A stretch of DNA of 64,000 bases, from NCBI RefSeq assembly GCF_012927185.1, contig NZ_JABBGB010000004.1:62001-126000 (forward strand). Direction: 5' to 3'. This stretch comes from Pseudoflavitalea sp. G-6-1-2 (GTDB lineage Bacteria; Bacteroidota; Bacteroidia; Chitinophagales; Chitinophagaceae). Within the stretch, counting starts at the first letter, position 1. Each line of letters begins with the position of its first letter. Shown here piece by piece: positions 27,601-35,639 of this stretch. Made by a program: the position numbers and the translations under genes. The notes beneath the pieces are model-generated. The model did not search any database, was not told where the DNA came from, and was given only the letters and a program-made list of their open reading frames with translations.

Positions 27601-28004
27601 TCATTGTCTTTCTTCTCTTTTACAATGGAAGTTGTTTTTGCAAAAACCACCAGACCATTGTTCACTTCCCGGAATTGCAGATTGGTATTGAGCAGCAGTT
27701 TTGTGATAATCTCATCTACAGCTGTTTCTTTGAAGCTCAGATCGTTGATAGTGTATTTAGACACTTCATTTTCATTGAATGAAATGCTCACACCGCTCTT
27801 CAATTGCAACTGTTTCAAACATTCACTGAGCGATTCGTAATTGTAACGGATGGTTACTCTTTTGTCGCGGATACTTTGTGCAGCTGCCTGCTGCGCAATC
27901 AGCAGCAGCATAAGCAACAGGCCATTTCTGATAGCCGTAAACTGTTGCCGGAAGCGGGTTACAGGGCCTCTACCTTCCCTGAAGGTACTTTTCGGGTTGT
28001 GCAT
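24654..28004 (-). CDS. SusC/RagA TonB-linked outer membrane channel with STN domain
   Basis: 1116-residue TonB-dependent channel. After a signal anchor (residues about 25-43) comes an STN secretin/TonB signalling domain (VTIRYNYESLSECLKQLQ, then FNENEVSKYTINDLSF), a carboxypeptidase-like domain (RGRVVDEDNKGIPGVSVEVKG), the SusC plug motif (LYVIDGIPMEVGDGYGNE), and a long barrel ending in Phe. The STN domain is the feature that lets the receptor talk to a FecR anti-sigma factor, and indeed FecR and an ECF sigma factor are encoded directly upstream. A GTG at 28010 is an alternative start two codons earlier. The short leader before the hydrophobic core is Arg-rich. Confidence 0.95.
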   Translation of the reverse strand: MHNPKSTFREGRGPVTRFRQQFTAIRNGLLLMLLLIAQQAAAQSIRDKRVTIRYNYESLSECLKQLQLKSGVSISFNENEVSKYTINDLSFKETAVDEIITKLLLNTNLQFREVNNGLVVFAKTTSIVKEKKDNEVRGRVVDEDNKGIPGVSVEVKGSFKGVYTDNEGRFQIKIPAGRNLVHVSSAGFEAKDVPVVNDTLNVILKKDNKQLESVVVVGYGQVSRKDVTGSVSSLKGDELNKMNASTFDVMMAGRSAGVLVTKTTGAPGAVATIRVRGATSANGSNEPLYVIDGIPMEVGDGYGNEVYNSGTRNKISPLASINSEDIESIDILKDASGTAIYGSRGANGVVLVTTKKGKKGEKPNITFNVNTAADKFVKEYTMLNADQYHKLVTDAYGADKLPSNFNPYPGASTNWANESTRTSTSNDIYLNISGGSPSGNTLYSFSGGLTKNNGAIIGTNFSRQNLRASLESTLFEKLRFGTNINFSVNETNGRGTGQYYTLVRYRPDIPIYDAKGNYGASPDSVISNPVARMLQPNKLKNQTILTSFFGELELLKGLVFRSAFSVTSLKGTSEEYVPSTDVFEAYNKRKGSRRDYISNTNTTVFDNTITYNNRIGMHGINAVLGTSFSSLRSNYVQLESTNFNDDNVLNHLGGADLISIYKSGGTNSGIASYFARANYNYDGKYYLTFTGRTDRSTKFGPNYRTGYFPSGAVAWRLSRENFLLGNKVVTDLKLRASYGKSGSANFADFIWDVFFGAGNFYGGSNGVSNIEIPNPNIRWETTNQLDIAADFNLFNNKLRGSVGYYRKVTNGMIVQKDIIRETGGREQWDNLGDFLNQGWELQIGSDLVNKKDFAFLVDFNITRQRSKVLKLNGGRYRNLEEGQSMGYFTGYKTAGIFQSQAEIDALNAKAPGGAYQSANTRPGDYKFVDINGDGQITVDDGDAYIGKSEPDFYGGWNNIIRYKNLEVSMFFNFSIGNKVWNSGLKDMMIFSTNNNNYSTDILNAWTPQNTNTWVPRMAQGDPNKNSRTSDLFIEDGTFIKLKNVQVSYQLRNNFLRSLFLTGVRAYASVSNVFVLTGYRGLDPEVNSAGTNNFAQGVDGNTYPLTRTFTIGFTANF

Positions 28005-28030
28005 ACTCACGAGTAGTTTTGGTTAAATAA

Positions 28031-29011
28031 TTACAGACAGCCTTCGCCGTCGAGATAAATGGTCTTATTTCTGATACTGTACTTTACGTGATTGATGAGT
28101 TTCAGCAGATCGAGCACTTCTTTCAGCGGATCTTTATCGCGGAAGTTGATGGTGTTCTTGCATTGAGCCAGATCCTTATTCACAAATACCACCTCATAGT
28201 CGTATACATTTCTGATGTACACAGCCAGCTCTTTGAGTGAGATATTGTTGAGGTAGATGCGGCCATTTTTCCAGTCGTTCGCTTTGGCGGGGTCGATGGT
28301 ATCGATGCTGTACCGGTGATTGTTGCGGCTATAGGTAAGCACCTGATCGCGCTGCAGATTTTCGTGGCATTGCAGGGAGTCGCTCACCGCTACTTTTCCG
28401 TTGGTTACTGCCACTTTGATTTCGCCGAGCTGCGGGAATGCCTGGATATTGAATGCAGTGCCCAATACTTCCACCTTCAGTTCATCCACCTGCACCATAA
28501 ACGGGTGTTGAGTATCTTTCGCTACATCGAAATAGGCTTCCCCATATTCGAGAATTACATTGCGGTTGGCATCGAAGCTGTTGGCGAATCTGATCTTGGA
28601 ATGAGCGTTCACCCAAACCTTCGAACCATCCGGGAGTGTAACAGCTTTCTGCTGACGCTGTGTCTGAACAATGGTGTAGCTGATGGGTTTGTCGGCGCTC
28701 CGGCGATTGAGGAAAATGCCGAGAGCCGCCATTCCGGCGATCAACACCAGTATGGCGGCAGCCACTGTCCACGGTTTCAAAAGGGTACGAACCGGCGCGG
28801 CAATTGTCTCGTCGTGCATTTCCGTGGTCTGGGATAATTGTGGTTTCAGCGCTTCCCAGGCCAATAGTTTATCGGCTTCCATTTCTTCCGCTGTAACGGG
28901 AATGGAGTATTGCAGGGACTGGTACCATTTTTCCAGAATCATTTCTTCTTCGGGAGAGATAGCTCCGCCAGCCTGCTTATTGAGCAGGTAATATATATAG
29001 TCGTTGTGCAA
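28031..29011 (-). CDS. FecR family anti-sigma factor
   Basis: Inner membrane regulator that receives the signal from the STN domain of the SusC protein and releases the ECF sigma factor. 326 residues: a cytoplasmic N-terminal part (MHNDYIYYLLNKQAGGAISPEEE, sigma-binding), one membrane helix around 92-112 (VAAAILVLIAGMAALGIFL), a periplasmic FecR domain (VTLPDGSKVWVNAHSKIRF, YGEAYFDVAKD, FMVQVDELKVEVLGTAFNI), and a C-terminal DUF4974-like domain (LNNISLKELAVYIRNVYDYEVVF). It lies 61 bp after the sigma gene and 26 bp before the SusC gene. Confidence 0.95.
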   Translation of the reverse strand: MHNDYIYYLLNKQAGGAISPEEEMILEKWYQSLQYSIPVTAEEMEADKLLAWEALKPQLSQTTEMHDETIAAPVRTLLKPWTVAAAILVLIAGMAALGIFLNRRSADKPISYTIVQTQRQQKAVTLPDGSKVWVNAHSKIRFANSFDANRNVILEYGEAYFDVAKDTQHPFMVQVDELKVEVLGTAFNIQAFPQLGEIKVAVTNGKVAVSDSLQCHENLQRDQVLTYSRNNHRYSIDTIDPAKANDWKNGRIYLNNISLKELAVYIRNVYDYEVVFVNKDLAQCKNTINFRDKDPLKEVLDLLKLINHVKYSIRNKTIYLDGEGCL

Positions 29012-29072
29012 GGTTGCAGTTTGTTACTGTGTAATTACAGATGGCAGTACCGATAGTACCATCGGAAAAAAA

Positions 29073-29663
29073 TTATTTTTTTTCCAGCATCGTCAACAGG
29101 ATAATAATCAGGATAGAAGGCTCAATTCTGGCAGCAATGTATTCTTTCACCTGGTCGTTGGCGCGGTACAGCTGATTCTTCACGGTTTGTACCGACACAT
29201 GCAGGTTTTTGGCAATTTCAGCGGGGGACAATTGTTGTTCTTTATTCATCCTGAACACCAATTGCATTTTTGGAGGAAGTTGGGAGATGGCTTCTTCGAT
29301 CAGTTTTTTCAGTTCGCCTGAAGCCAGTTTTTCGGCCACGTCGTTGGCAGCGCCGGTGAACCGGCCTTCCATGTCGCGGATAAACTGCTGTCTTGTTTTG
29401 GTGCGGGCATAATGGTTGTAGATCCTGTTTTTAAGGCAGGTGCTGAGCCAGGGGAAGAGCGAAGTTTCGCTCCGGATCGACTCCCGGCTGGTCCATAAGC
29501 TGAGGAAAACTTCCTGAACGGTATCTCTGGCCTCTTCGCGTGAAGGCAGTTTGGTAACTGCGATGGCATACAGCATTTCCCAGTACTTATCAAAAAGTAT
29601 CTGGAACCCTTTTACGGGATCCTGTTGCAATAACTCCAAAGCGTCCTGGTCAGAAAAGTTCAT
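29073..29663 (-). CDS. ECF RNA polymerase sigma-70 factor
   Basis: Extracytoplasmic-function sigma factor for the SusC/SusD operon. The ATG at 29663 gives MNFSDQDALELLQQDPVKGF, the usual start of Bacteroidota ECF sigmas; an upstream ATG at 29741 adds 26 residues without family likeness. Region 2 is seen as ILFDKYWEMLYAIAVTKL and ARDTVQEVFLSLW, region 4 as ISQLPPKMQLVFRMNKEQQLSPAEIAKNLHVSVQTVKNQL (HTH around the SPAEIAKNLHVS part). 196 residues is normal. The C-terminal hydrophobic end (ILIIILLTMLEKK) is common in this group. It is the first gene of the sigma/FecR/SusC/SusD/thioredoxin unit. Confidence 0.94.
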   Translation of the reverse strand: MNFSDQDALELLQQDPVKGFQILFDKYWEMLYAIAVTKLPSREEARDTVQEVFLSLWTSRESIRSETSLFPWLSTCLKNRIYNHYARTKTRQQFIRDMEGRFTGAANDVAEKLASGELKKLIEEAISQLPPKMQLVFRMNKEQQLSPAEIAKNLHVSVQTVKNQLYRANDQVKEYIAARIEPSILIIILLTMLEKK

Positions 29664-29881
29664 GGAATGCACTTCGTCAAGGGGCAATTTATAAAAATTT
29701 ACTCTCCCGGTATACCCCGGAACAATTGATTCACATGGCAAGAAAAGGTCTAATGGATCGATAAGGCGGGATAAAATACGTGCCGGTGCACGTTGATACT
29801 GCTAAGATAGCATAAAAAAAGATTGGCATACGTTATTATGCCTTCAAAAGAGTGGCAGGTAGGGATGAGATATAGGTATAG

Positions 29882-29917
29882 CACCAGAGCACTCCGGAAT
29901 TCCGGTGTGCTCTGGTG
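29882..29917. repeat. 36 bp near-perfect palindrome
   Basis: Two 17-base arms pair at 16 positions around a central at: caccagagcac t ccgga / tccgg t gtgctctggtg. It lies 15 bp beyond the stop codon of the NUMOD4/HNH-like gene and 218 bp before the chosen sigma-factor start. There is no T-run on either side, so it is a weak terminator candidate. It could be a transcript-end hairpin or a protein-binding site. Confidence 0.65.
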
Positions 29918-29932
29918 GTCGGATGAGACCAG

Positions 29933-30682
29933 TTACACAGCATGTTCTTTGAAGAAAGGAGATTGTCTGCCTCCCTTGAGCTCGCGCACATCTATTCTCG
30001 GGGATTTTCCGAAACGCCAGAGATAGCCACCGGCGCTGATTGCATTGCCGCGGGCCACCTGCAGAATATTGCTGGCATTGCCATCTGTGCTTCGTGCTGC
30101 TTCGCGGGCACTGGGATAGCTTTGTATCTTCTTGCCCCGAAAATTGTATTGCGAAACGGGCCGCATTCTTTTGGCGCGGGCCTTCTGCAATCTGTCGAGA
30201 ATTTGCCGGCGCGTGAGCTTATGCAGCGGAGAGGGAGACCGTCCCAGCTCCTTGATCCTTTTCTGCTTTTCGCTGAGCGTGGCCGAACGGAGATTCTGTG
30301 GAGCAAGATTGAAAGAGTTATTGTCTTTGTAGAAAATAACAATGCTCTTGTCTTCGAGATCCATCTCTTTCACAAAACAATGATACACCAATCGCGCAAC
30401 TGTATACCGGTAACGAACGCCTTCTACAGTAAGGGTGATGCTGAGATACGATTTGAAATCGCCCTTGAATTCGTTCTTATGTCGGTGAACATAGGGCTTC
30501 ATAATCATGGGGCGCTCATGATAGATCACTCCATTTGAATAAACTGCTTCGTATGCCAGACGCTTTACACGCCCTCTGTTGGAGATCTTGAAATATCCTT
30601 CAAGTCCGGGGATGTCTTTCCATCGCTCCCCTTCCAGATTACTTAGGCTAAGGTTCAGATAAGGTTTAGATTCTCTTCTCAT
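29933..30682 (-). CDS. NUMOD4/HNH-type protein with degenerate nuclease motif and NUMOD1-like repeat
   Basis: 249 residues. NUMOD4 at about 21-62 (ERWKDIPGLEGYFKISNRGRV), an HNH_3-like region at 93-137 (VARLVYHCF, then FYKDNNSFNLAPQNLRSAT), and a NUMOD1-like DNA-recognition segment at 175-224 (VSQYNFRGKKIQSYPSAREAA, then GGYLWRFG). In active members the HNH region carries His in LVHRLV and NHxDxxxxNN; here those positions are Ala96 and Phe117/Tyr118, so nuclease activity is probably lost while DNA binding may remain. The ATG at 30682 is preferred because a promoter-like pair lies just upstream of it and inside a longer frame from 30925 whose first 81 residues look unlike the family. Not linked to an intron or to a host gene. 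Confidence 0.75.
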   Translation of the reverse strand: MRRESKPYLNLSLSNLEGERWKDIPGLEGYFKISNRGRVKRLAYEAVYSNGVIYHERPMIMKPYVHRHKNEFKGDFKSYLSITLTVEGVRYRYTVARLVYHCFVKEMDLEDKSIVIFYKDNNSFNLAPQNLRSATLSEKQKRIKELGRSPSPLHKLTRRQILDRLQKARAKRMRPVSQYNFRGKKIQSYPSAREAARSTDGNASNILQVARGNAISAGGYLWRFGKSPRIDVRELKGGRQSPFFKEHAV

Positions 30683-30726
30683 TGGCAAGGTTAATACCGG
30701 ATATAACGGAATGCCATATCCCGGAA

Positions 30727-30768
30727 TAAAAATACTATTTCTATCTGGTCGACTATTCAAGTGTCGAC
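30727..30768 (-). promoter_or_regulatory. Promoter with operator-like gtcgac pair for the NUMOD4/HNH-like gene
   Basis: Minus-strand -7-like box tattttta (30727-30734; seven of eight) with TTG 23 bp upstream (30758-30760), within the 17-23 spacing reported for Flavobacterium promoters. Two copies of gtcgac (30748-30753 and 30763-30768) flank the TTG. Each is palindromic, so they read as a direct or inverted pair, which suggests a repressor or autoregulatory site. The likely start site is about 40 bp before the ATG at 30682. Confidence 0.4.
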
Positions 30769-30903
30769 GAAAAAATTTGACATAATTCATTTCCCTCATG
30801 CGTTTGAATTTTATCAACCAACCTGTACCAATAAACGATGATGAAAGCGCGGCTGCTGCCCTATTTCGTCGAAATTGCCGTAGGCGTTTGCTGCGGTATT
30901 CCG

Positions 30904-30928
30904 CAATTGCTGCAAAAAGCAGCAATTG
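30904..30928. repeat. Perfect 10 bp stem hairpin (caattgctgc / gcagcaattg)
   Basis: Loop of five A. No T-run follows on either strand. It lies upstream of both flanking genes and has no assigned role. Confidence 0.4.
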
Positions 30929-31260
30929 ATCTCCGCAGGATGACGCATGTACATGAAAACATTAGAATATTCCGCGTATGTGCGTTTCTGTTAATTGTTT
31001 AAGTACTAACATAAGTGCAGCAAATGGACCATGCCGGGCAACTGCATGTTGTAACAAGGAGATTCACAGTACTTGTTTTGCCTCCCCGAAAACCGGTAGC
31101 GGTTATGAAAGTATCGCTGCATCTGCCTCCCAGAGACTAATCAGATGGTTATTAATCAGCATTTTATCGTATTTTTAGATCAAGTGGGAATTATGGCATC
31201 GGCGCTTCCCAATCAGCGCTGGCACGAATCTTTTGTTGAAAACAAATAAACTATTCAAGT

Positions 31261-32535
31261 ATGGCACAAGCTCCCCGGAAAGTAGTTGTAGTAGGTGGAG
31301 GATTCGGTGGCGTTAATTTTGTAAAGAAACTGGCGAACGACGACCGGTTTCAGGTAACACTGGTAGACAAGAACAATTATCACTTCTTTCCCCCGCTTCT
31401 TTATCAGGTAGCCTCTTCTTTTATCGAGCCGTCGAATATCAGTTATCCCTTCCGGCGCATGTTTCAGAAAATGCGCAACTGCCGTTTTTTTATGGGTAGC
31501 CTGCTCAGGGTAAATCCAGATGAGAATACCATCGAAACCGATAACGGTATCCTTCCTTATGACATACTCGTACTGGCAGTAGGTGCGGAATCTAATTTTT
31601 TTGGCCTCACTAACGTACAGGCAAAAGCGCTTCCCATGAAATCCATCGACGATGCATTGCTTCTGCGGAATCAATTGCTGCTGAATATGGAAGAAGCCGT
31701 TCGGAGCAACGACCCTGAAGTGAGGGCCAGACTGCTCAACATTGTGATCGCAGGCGGAGGCCCCACCGGCGTGGAAGTAGCAGGCATGCTGGCAGAAATG
31801 GGAAGATATATCGCCCAAAAAGAATACCCCGAAATAAAAGACCTCACCTCACATATCTATCTCATCGATGCAGGATCTGCTCTATTGGGTCCCATGAGCA
31901 CGAAAGCTCAAAGAGAAGCCCTCAAACAACTTGAAAGGCTCGGTGTACACGTAATTCTCAACAAAGCGGTAAAAGATTATGTGGATGGGAATGTGATACT
32001 CGCCGACGACAGCACCATTCAAACCCATGCATTGATCTGGACCTCCGGCGTTACCGGCCGCAGCATTCCCGGACTCTCCGCCGACTCCATTGGAAGAGGG
32101 CGACGTGTAATTGTGGATGCGAACAACAAGGTGCAGGGCACTAGCAATATCTATGCTATCGGAGATATATGTTTTCAGACTTCCGACCCTGCGTATCCGA
32201 ACGGACATCCTCAATTGGCGCAGGTGGCTATTCAGCAAGGCACATTACTCGGAAAGAATCTGAAAAGAGTAGAGGATGGAAAGAATATGCTTTCGTTCTT
32301 CTATTACAATAAAGGATCATTGGCCATCATCTCCAAATACAAGGCAGTGGCGGATTTGCCGAAGATGTTCTTCAAAGGATTTATAGCCTGGTTCATCTGG
32401 CTGTTTGCGCATATCATACCTCTGGTGGGATTCAGGAACAAAGTGTGGCTGGCATTTTCATGGATGTTTGCGTTCCTTACCAATAACCCTACTTTGCGGT
32501 TGATCATACGTCCGAAAAAGAAAGAGGCTTCCTAG
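31261..32535 (+). CDS. Type II NADH dehydrogenase (FAD-dependent NAD(P)H:quinone oxidoreductase)
   Basis: Membrane-associated single-subunit enzyme that oxidises NADH and reduces quinone without proton pumping. 424 residues with two Rossmann folds: VVVVGGGFGGVNFVKKL (FAD) and IVIAGGGPTGVEVAGMLAEMG (NADH), the FAD contact YAIGDIC, and the quinone-site region PQLAQVAIQQGTLLGKNL. Two hydrophobic C-terminal stretches (FFKGFIAWFIWLFAHIIPLVG and a following VWLAFSWMFAFL) are typical of the bacteroidal form and would attach it to the membrane. It is a single-gene unit with a terminator directly after it. Confidence 0.92.
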   Translation: MAQAPRKVVVVGGGFGGVNFVKKLANDDRFQVTLVDKNNYHFFPPLLYQVASSFIEPSNISYPFRRMFQKMRNCRFFMGSLLRVNPDENTIETDNGILPYDILVLAVGAESNFFGLTNVQAKALPMKSIDDALLLRNQLLLNMEEAVRSNDPEVRARLLNIVIAGGGPTGVEVAGMLAEMGRYIAQKEYPEIKDLTSHIYLIDAGSALLGPMSTKAQREALKQLERLGVHVILNKAVKDYVDGNVILADDSTIQTHALIWTSGVTGRSIPGLSADSIGRGRRVIVDANNKVQGTSNIYAIGDICFQTSDPAYPNGHPQLAQVAIQQGTLLGKNLKRVEDGKNMLSFFYYNKGSLAIISKYKAVADLPKMFFKGFIAWFIWLFAHIIPLVGFRNKVWLAFSWMFAFLTNNPTLRLIIRPKKKEAS

Positions 32536-32556
32536 ATAAAATATTGAAGAGTATTA

Positions 32557-32587
32557 AATGGTCGGAGATCTCCGACCATTTTTCTTT
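32557..32587 (+). terminator. Terminator of the NADH dehydrogenase gene
   Basis: A perfect 24 bp palindrome (aatggtcggaga / tctccgaccatt) runs into tttctttt, 21 bp after the stop codon. Confidence 0.88.
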
Positions 32588-32755
32588 TTATACAATTGTG
32601 TTTCAATATGGCCGAAACCTCCCAGGCATGTGCAAACATCAGTTCACATTCCCCTAACAATTCCTTCAACATTGCATAACACAGCTGAGTGGGGGGCCTC
32701 CCCGTCAACTAATACCTTCGCGGCCAGAAACTCCATTCAAACCAATTTTCAGTTT

Positions 32756-35611
32756 ATGAAACAATTGTACGCAGCTTTGGTAGCTATATTAGTTACCAGC
32801 TTCGCTATGGCACAAACTGCCACTGTTAAAGTAAAAGTGCTGGACGAACAGAATTTTCTTCTCCCCGGCGCAAGCATTCAACTCGACGCACAAAACTCCC
32901 GTTCCATCTCAGGCAATGAAGGCATCGCTACCTTCATCAATGTTGCCAAAGGGAAACATACCATCACTGTAACTTATATCGGATACAAAACATTTCAGCT
33001 CGAATTTGATTGTGCTGCCAGCATGGAACTCACAGCCAAACTGCAAGCCGGCTCCAACGCACTGCAATCGGTGCTGGTATTGGGCGATCGTCTGAAAGGA
33101 CAAGCCAAAGCGCTCAACCAGCAAAAGAACAGCGATAACATCACCAATATCATCAGCTCCGATCAGGTAGGAAGATTTCCTGATGCGAATGTGGGTGATG
33201 CCCTCAAACGCGTACCAGGCATTACTATGCAGAACGATCAGGGTGAAGCACGCAATATCGTTGTTCGCGGTATGGGCCCGGAGTTCAACTCCGTTACTTT
33301 CAACGGAGAGCGCATCCCTTCTGCCGAAGGCGATAACCGCCGTGTGCAGATGGACCTCATTCCTTCAGACATGGTTCAGACCATCGAAGTAAATAAAACA
33401 CTCACTGCCGATATGGATGCAGATGCCATCGGCGGATCGGTGAACCTCATTACCCGCTCTACTCCAAATGGATTCCGTTTGTCCGGTACCTTGGCTGGTG
33501 GCTTCAGCCCTATCCGCAACAATGGTTTCAACGGAACTGCCAGCGTGGTAGTGGGTGATCGCTTCTTCAAAGACAAGCTGGGAGTAATTCTCAGCGGATC
33601 TTACAACCGCAATGTATTCGGATCGGACAACGTGGAATCCGTATGGCTGAAAGACGCCAATGGTAAAGTGTTTGTGGGCGATCACGATCAGCGCGTATAC
33701 AACGAAATGCGCATCCGCAGAAGTACAGCGGTTACCGTAGATTACAAGATCAATACTCTGCACAGCATTTCTCTTACCGGCAGCTACAACTGGCGTGATG
33801 ATAAAGAAAACCGTTTCCGCCTCCGCCATCGCTACCGTGGCAACTTCGACAAACCCAATCCCGCAGACCTGATCTACGACGACAAAGGAGAGATCGCCGG
33901 TTATAAAAATGCTGAAGTAATTCGCCAGACAAAAGGTGGACTGGATAACGGCCGCAACGAAAACCGCCGCCTCGAAGACCAGCGTGTTCGTTCGCTCGCA
34001 CTGAAAGGAGATCACCTCTTCGGAAGACTCCGCAGTACCTGGAGTGTACAACTGGCCAAAGCTTCAGAAGAAAGACCTAATGAAAGATACATCGCGATGG
34101 GCCGCAGAAACATCACTGTTAATCAGGATATCACTGACCCAGAACGTCCATTTACATCAGACAATACACCCCTCACTTCTTACAATCGTTTGGGTGAATT
34201 GTCGGAGCAGTTCCAGAAACAATTTGAATCTGATCTGAATGCCAAACTGAATTTCGAATACCCGCTGAACATCTTCCCTAATCAGAAAGGAAGCATCAAA
34301 ATCGGCGGACGTCTCAGAAGCAAGAAGAAAGAGCGCGACAACACTTTCTTCAATTACACTCCGGTAACTTCATTCGGCGATATCACCAAACTGCCGCTGA
34401 TAGATGAAACCAACAGCGATTTCTATCCCGGAAGCAAGTATGCAGCCGGACAATTCATCGATCCGAAATACCTCGGTAACCTTAAATTCAAAGATGCTGC
34501 ACAGTTCAAAGAAGCCGATGCACCGGATGAATACGTTGCTACCAATTTCAAAGCGAGAGAAACCATCACTGCAGGTTATCTTATGCTGAAACAGGATATC
34601 ACTGAGAAATTCTCTGTAAACCTCGGCGTTCGCGTGGAGAACACCAGCATCGACTATACCGGCAATATCGTTGAAGACGAAGAAGAGCTGAAAGGCCAGA
34701 ACAGCCTGAAATTCGATTACACGCATGTTCTTCCTAATCTCAACCTGAAATACCGCTTCAGCAACTATTTCGTGGTAAAGGCAGCATACACAGAATCGGT
34801 TTCACGTCCCAAATACTTTGATCTTGTTCCTTACATGCTCATCAAACGTGGTGATGGTGAGCTTCAATCCGGCAATCCCCAACTCAAGGTAGTTACCTCA
34901 AGGAATGTCGATCTGATGGCTGAATACTACTTCAAAACAGTTGGCCTCGTTTCAGGTGGTGTGTTCTTCAAAAAACTCGATAACTTCTTTTACAAGCATA
35001 TCGATCCTGCATATACCACTGAAAAATTCGCAGCAGACTTTCCGAATATTGCCAACCCAATTCCTGCGGGCGAAAGCTGGACCTACTCTCAACCCCGCAA
35101 TGGCAAAGGCGCCGATGTATATGGATTTGAAGTGGCAGTACAGCGCCAACTCGATTTCCTCCCCGGCTTCTGGAAAGGATTTGGTGTATACTTCAATTAC
35201 ACCTACACGCATTCAAAAGCAAAAGGCCTTGTGAGCGTAGATGGAAAAACAACACGCAACGACGTGAAACTTCCAGGCGCAGCACCCAATATGTTCAATG
35301 CCTCACTCAGCTATGAGAACAAACGTTTCTCTGCGCGTCTCTCTGCCAACTACACTTCTTCTTATGTTGACGACAGCGATGATGGCGGTTACAACGCAGA
35401 CAGTTTCTACGACAGATATTACGATAAACAATTCTTCCTCGATGCAAACGCATCATACGCCATCACCAGCAGATGGAGAGTATTTGCCGAGGCCAACAAC
35501 CTCACCAATCAACCTCTCCGTTATTATCAGGGTGTACAGGAAAGAACTGCGCAACTCGAATTCTACGGTCCTAAATTCACCACAGGTGTGAAGTTCGACC
35601 TGATGAAATAA
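32756..35611 (+). CDS. TonB-dependent receptor paired with phytase
   Basis: 951-residue outer membrane receptor. The ATG at 32756 gives the signal peptide MKQLYAALVAILVTSFAMAQ; the frame is open further upstream through a terminator and non-coding sequence, so longer starts are rejected. Order: signal peptide, carboxypeptidase-like domain (VKVLDEQNFLLPGASIQLDAQ), plug (DQVGRFPDANVGDALKRVPG, NIVVRGMGPEFNSVTFNGERI), and a 22-strand-type barrel ending in TTGVKFDLMK. The plug motif is of the kind found in receptors such as those for TonB-dependent catecholate and phytate-linked uptake. The next gene, 28 bp on, is a phytase, so the ligand is probably phytate or a breakdown product. Confidence 0.9.
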   Translation: MKQLYAALVAILVTSFAMAQTATVKVKVLDEQNFLLPGASIQLDAQNSRSISGNEGIATFINVAKGKHTITVTYIGYKTFQLEFDCAASMELTAKLQAGSNALQSVLVLGDRLKGQAKALNQQKNSDNITNIISSDQVGRFPDANVGDALKRVPGITMQNDQGEARNIVVRGMGPEFNSVTFNGERIPSAEGDNRRVQMDLIPSDMVQTIEVNKTLTADMDADAIGGSVNLITRSTPNGFRLSGTLAGGFSPIRNNGFNGTASVVVGDRFFKDKLGVILSGSYNRNVFGSDNVESVWLKDANGKVFVGDHDQRVYNEMRIRRSTAVTVDYKINTLHSISLTGSYNWRDDKENRFRLRHRYRGNFDKPNPADLIYDDKGEIAGYKNAEVIRQTKGGLDNGRNENRRLEDQRVRSLALKGDHLFGRLRSTWSVQLAKASEERPNERYIAMGRRNITVNQDITDPERPFTSDNTPLTSYNRLGELSEQFQKQFESDLNAKLNFEYPLNIFPNQKGSIKIGGRLRSKKKERDNTFFNYTPVTSFGDITKLPLIDETNSDFYPGSKYAAGQFIDPKYLGNLKFKDAAQFKEADAPDEYVATNFKARETITAGYLMLKQDITEKFSVNLGVRVENTSIDYTGNIVEDEEELKGQNSLKFDYTHVLPNLNLKYRFSNYFVVKAAYTESVSRPKYFDLVPYMLIKRGDGELQSGNPQLKVVTSRNVDLMAEYYFKTVGLVSGGVFFKKLDNFFYKHIDPAYTTEKFAADFPNIANPIPAGESWTYSQPRNGKGADVYGFEVAVQRQLDFLPGFWKGFGVYFNYTYTHSKAKGLVSVDGKTTRNDVKLPGAAPNMFNASLSYENKRFSARLSANYTSSYVDDSDDGGYNADSFYDRYYDKQFFLDANASYAITSRWRVFAEANNLTNQPLRYYQGVQERTAQLEFYGPKFTTGVKFDLMK

Positions 35612-35639
35612 GTTACATTTATCGTTGAAAAATTAGTTG

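Larger units (their letters stand above)
30683..31260. other. Divergent intergenic region, 578 bp
   Basis: Between the NUMOD4/HNH-like gene and the NADH dehydrogenase gene. It holds the promoter/operator-like sequence at 30727-30768, the hairpin at 30904-30928, and AT-rich sequence before 31261. Open frames here (up to 66 codons) look random. No tRNA-like or riboswitch-like fold was recognised and no clear TAnnTTTG box was found for the gene at 31261. Confidence 0.5.

Noticed and set aside
20941-29663. Polysaccharide utilisation locus
   Set aside because: SusC and SusD are present, but no glycoside hydrolase, polysaccharide lyase or sulfatase is encoded, so a glycan substrate is not supported.
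29933-30682. Homing endonuclease in a group I intron
   Set aside because: No interrupted host gene or intron-like structure surrounds it and the catalytic His residues appear to be missing.
30683-30925. Longer N-terminus of the NUMOD4/HNH-like protein
   Set aside because: The 81 residues are Arg-rich and unlike the family, and a promoter-like pair lies within this stretch.
32558-32755. N-terminal extension of the phytase-linked TonB receptor
   Set aside because: It begins inside the terminator palindrome of the preceding gene; a clear signal peptide starts at 32756.
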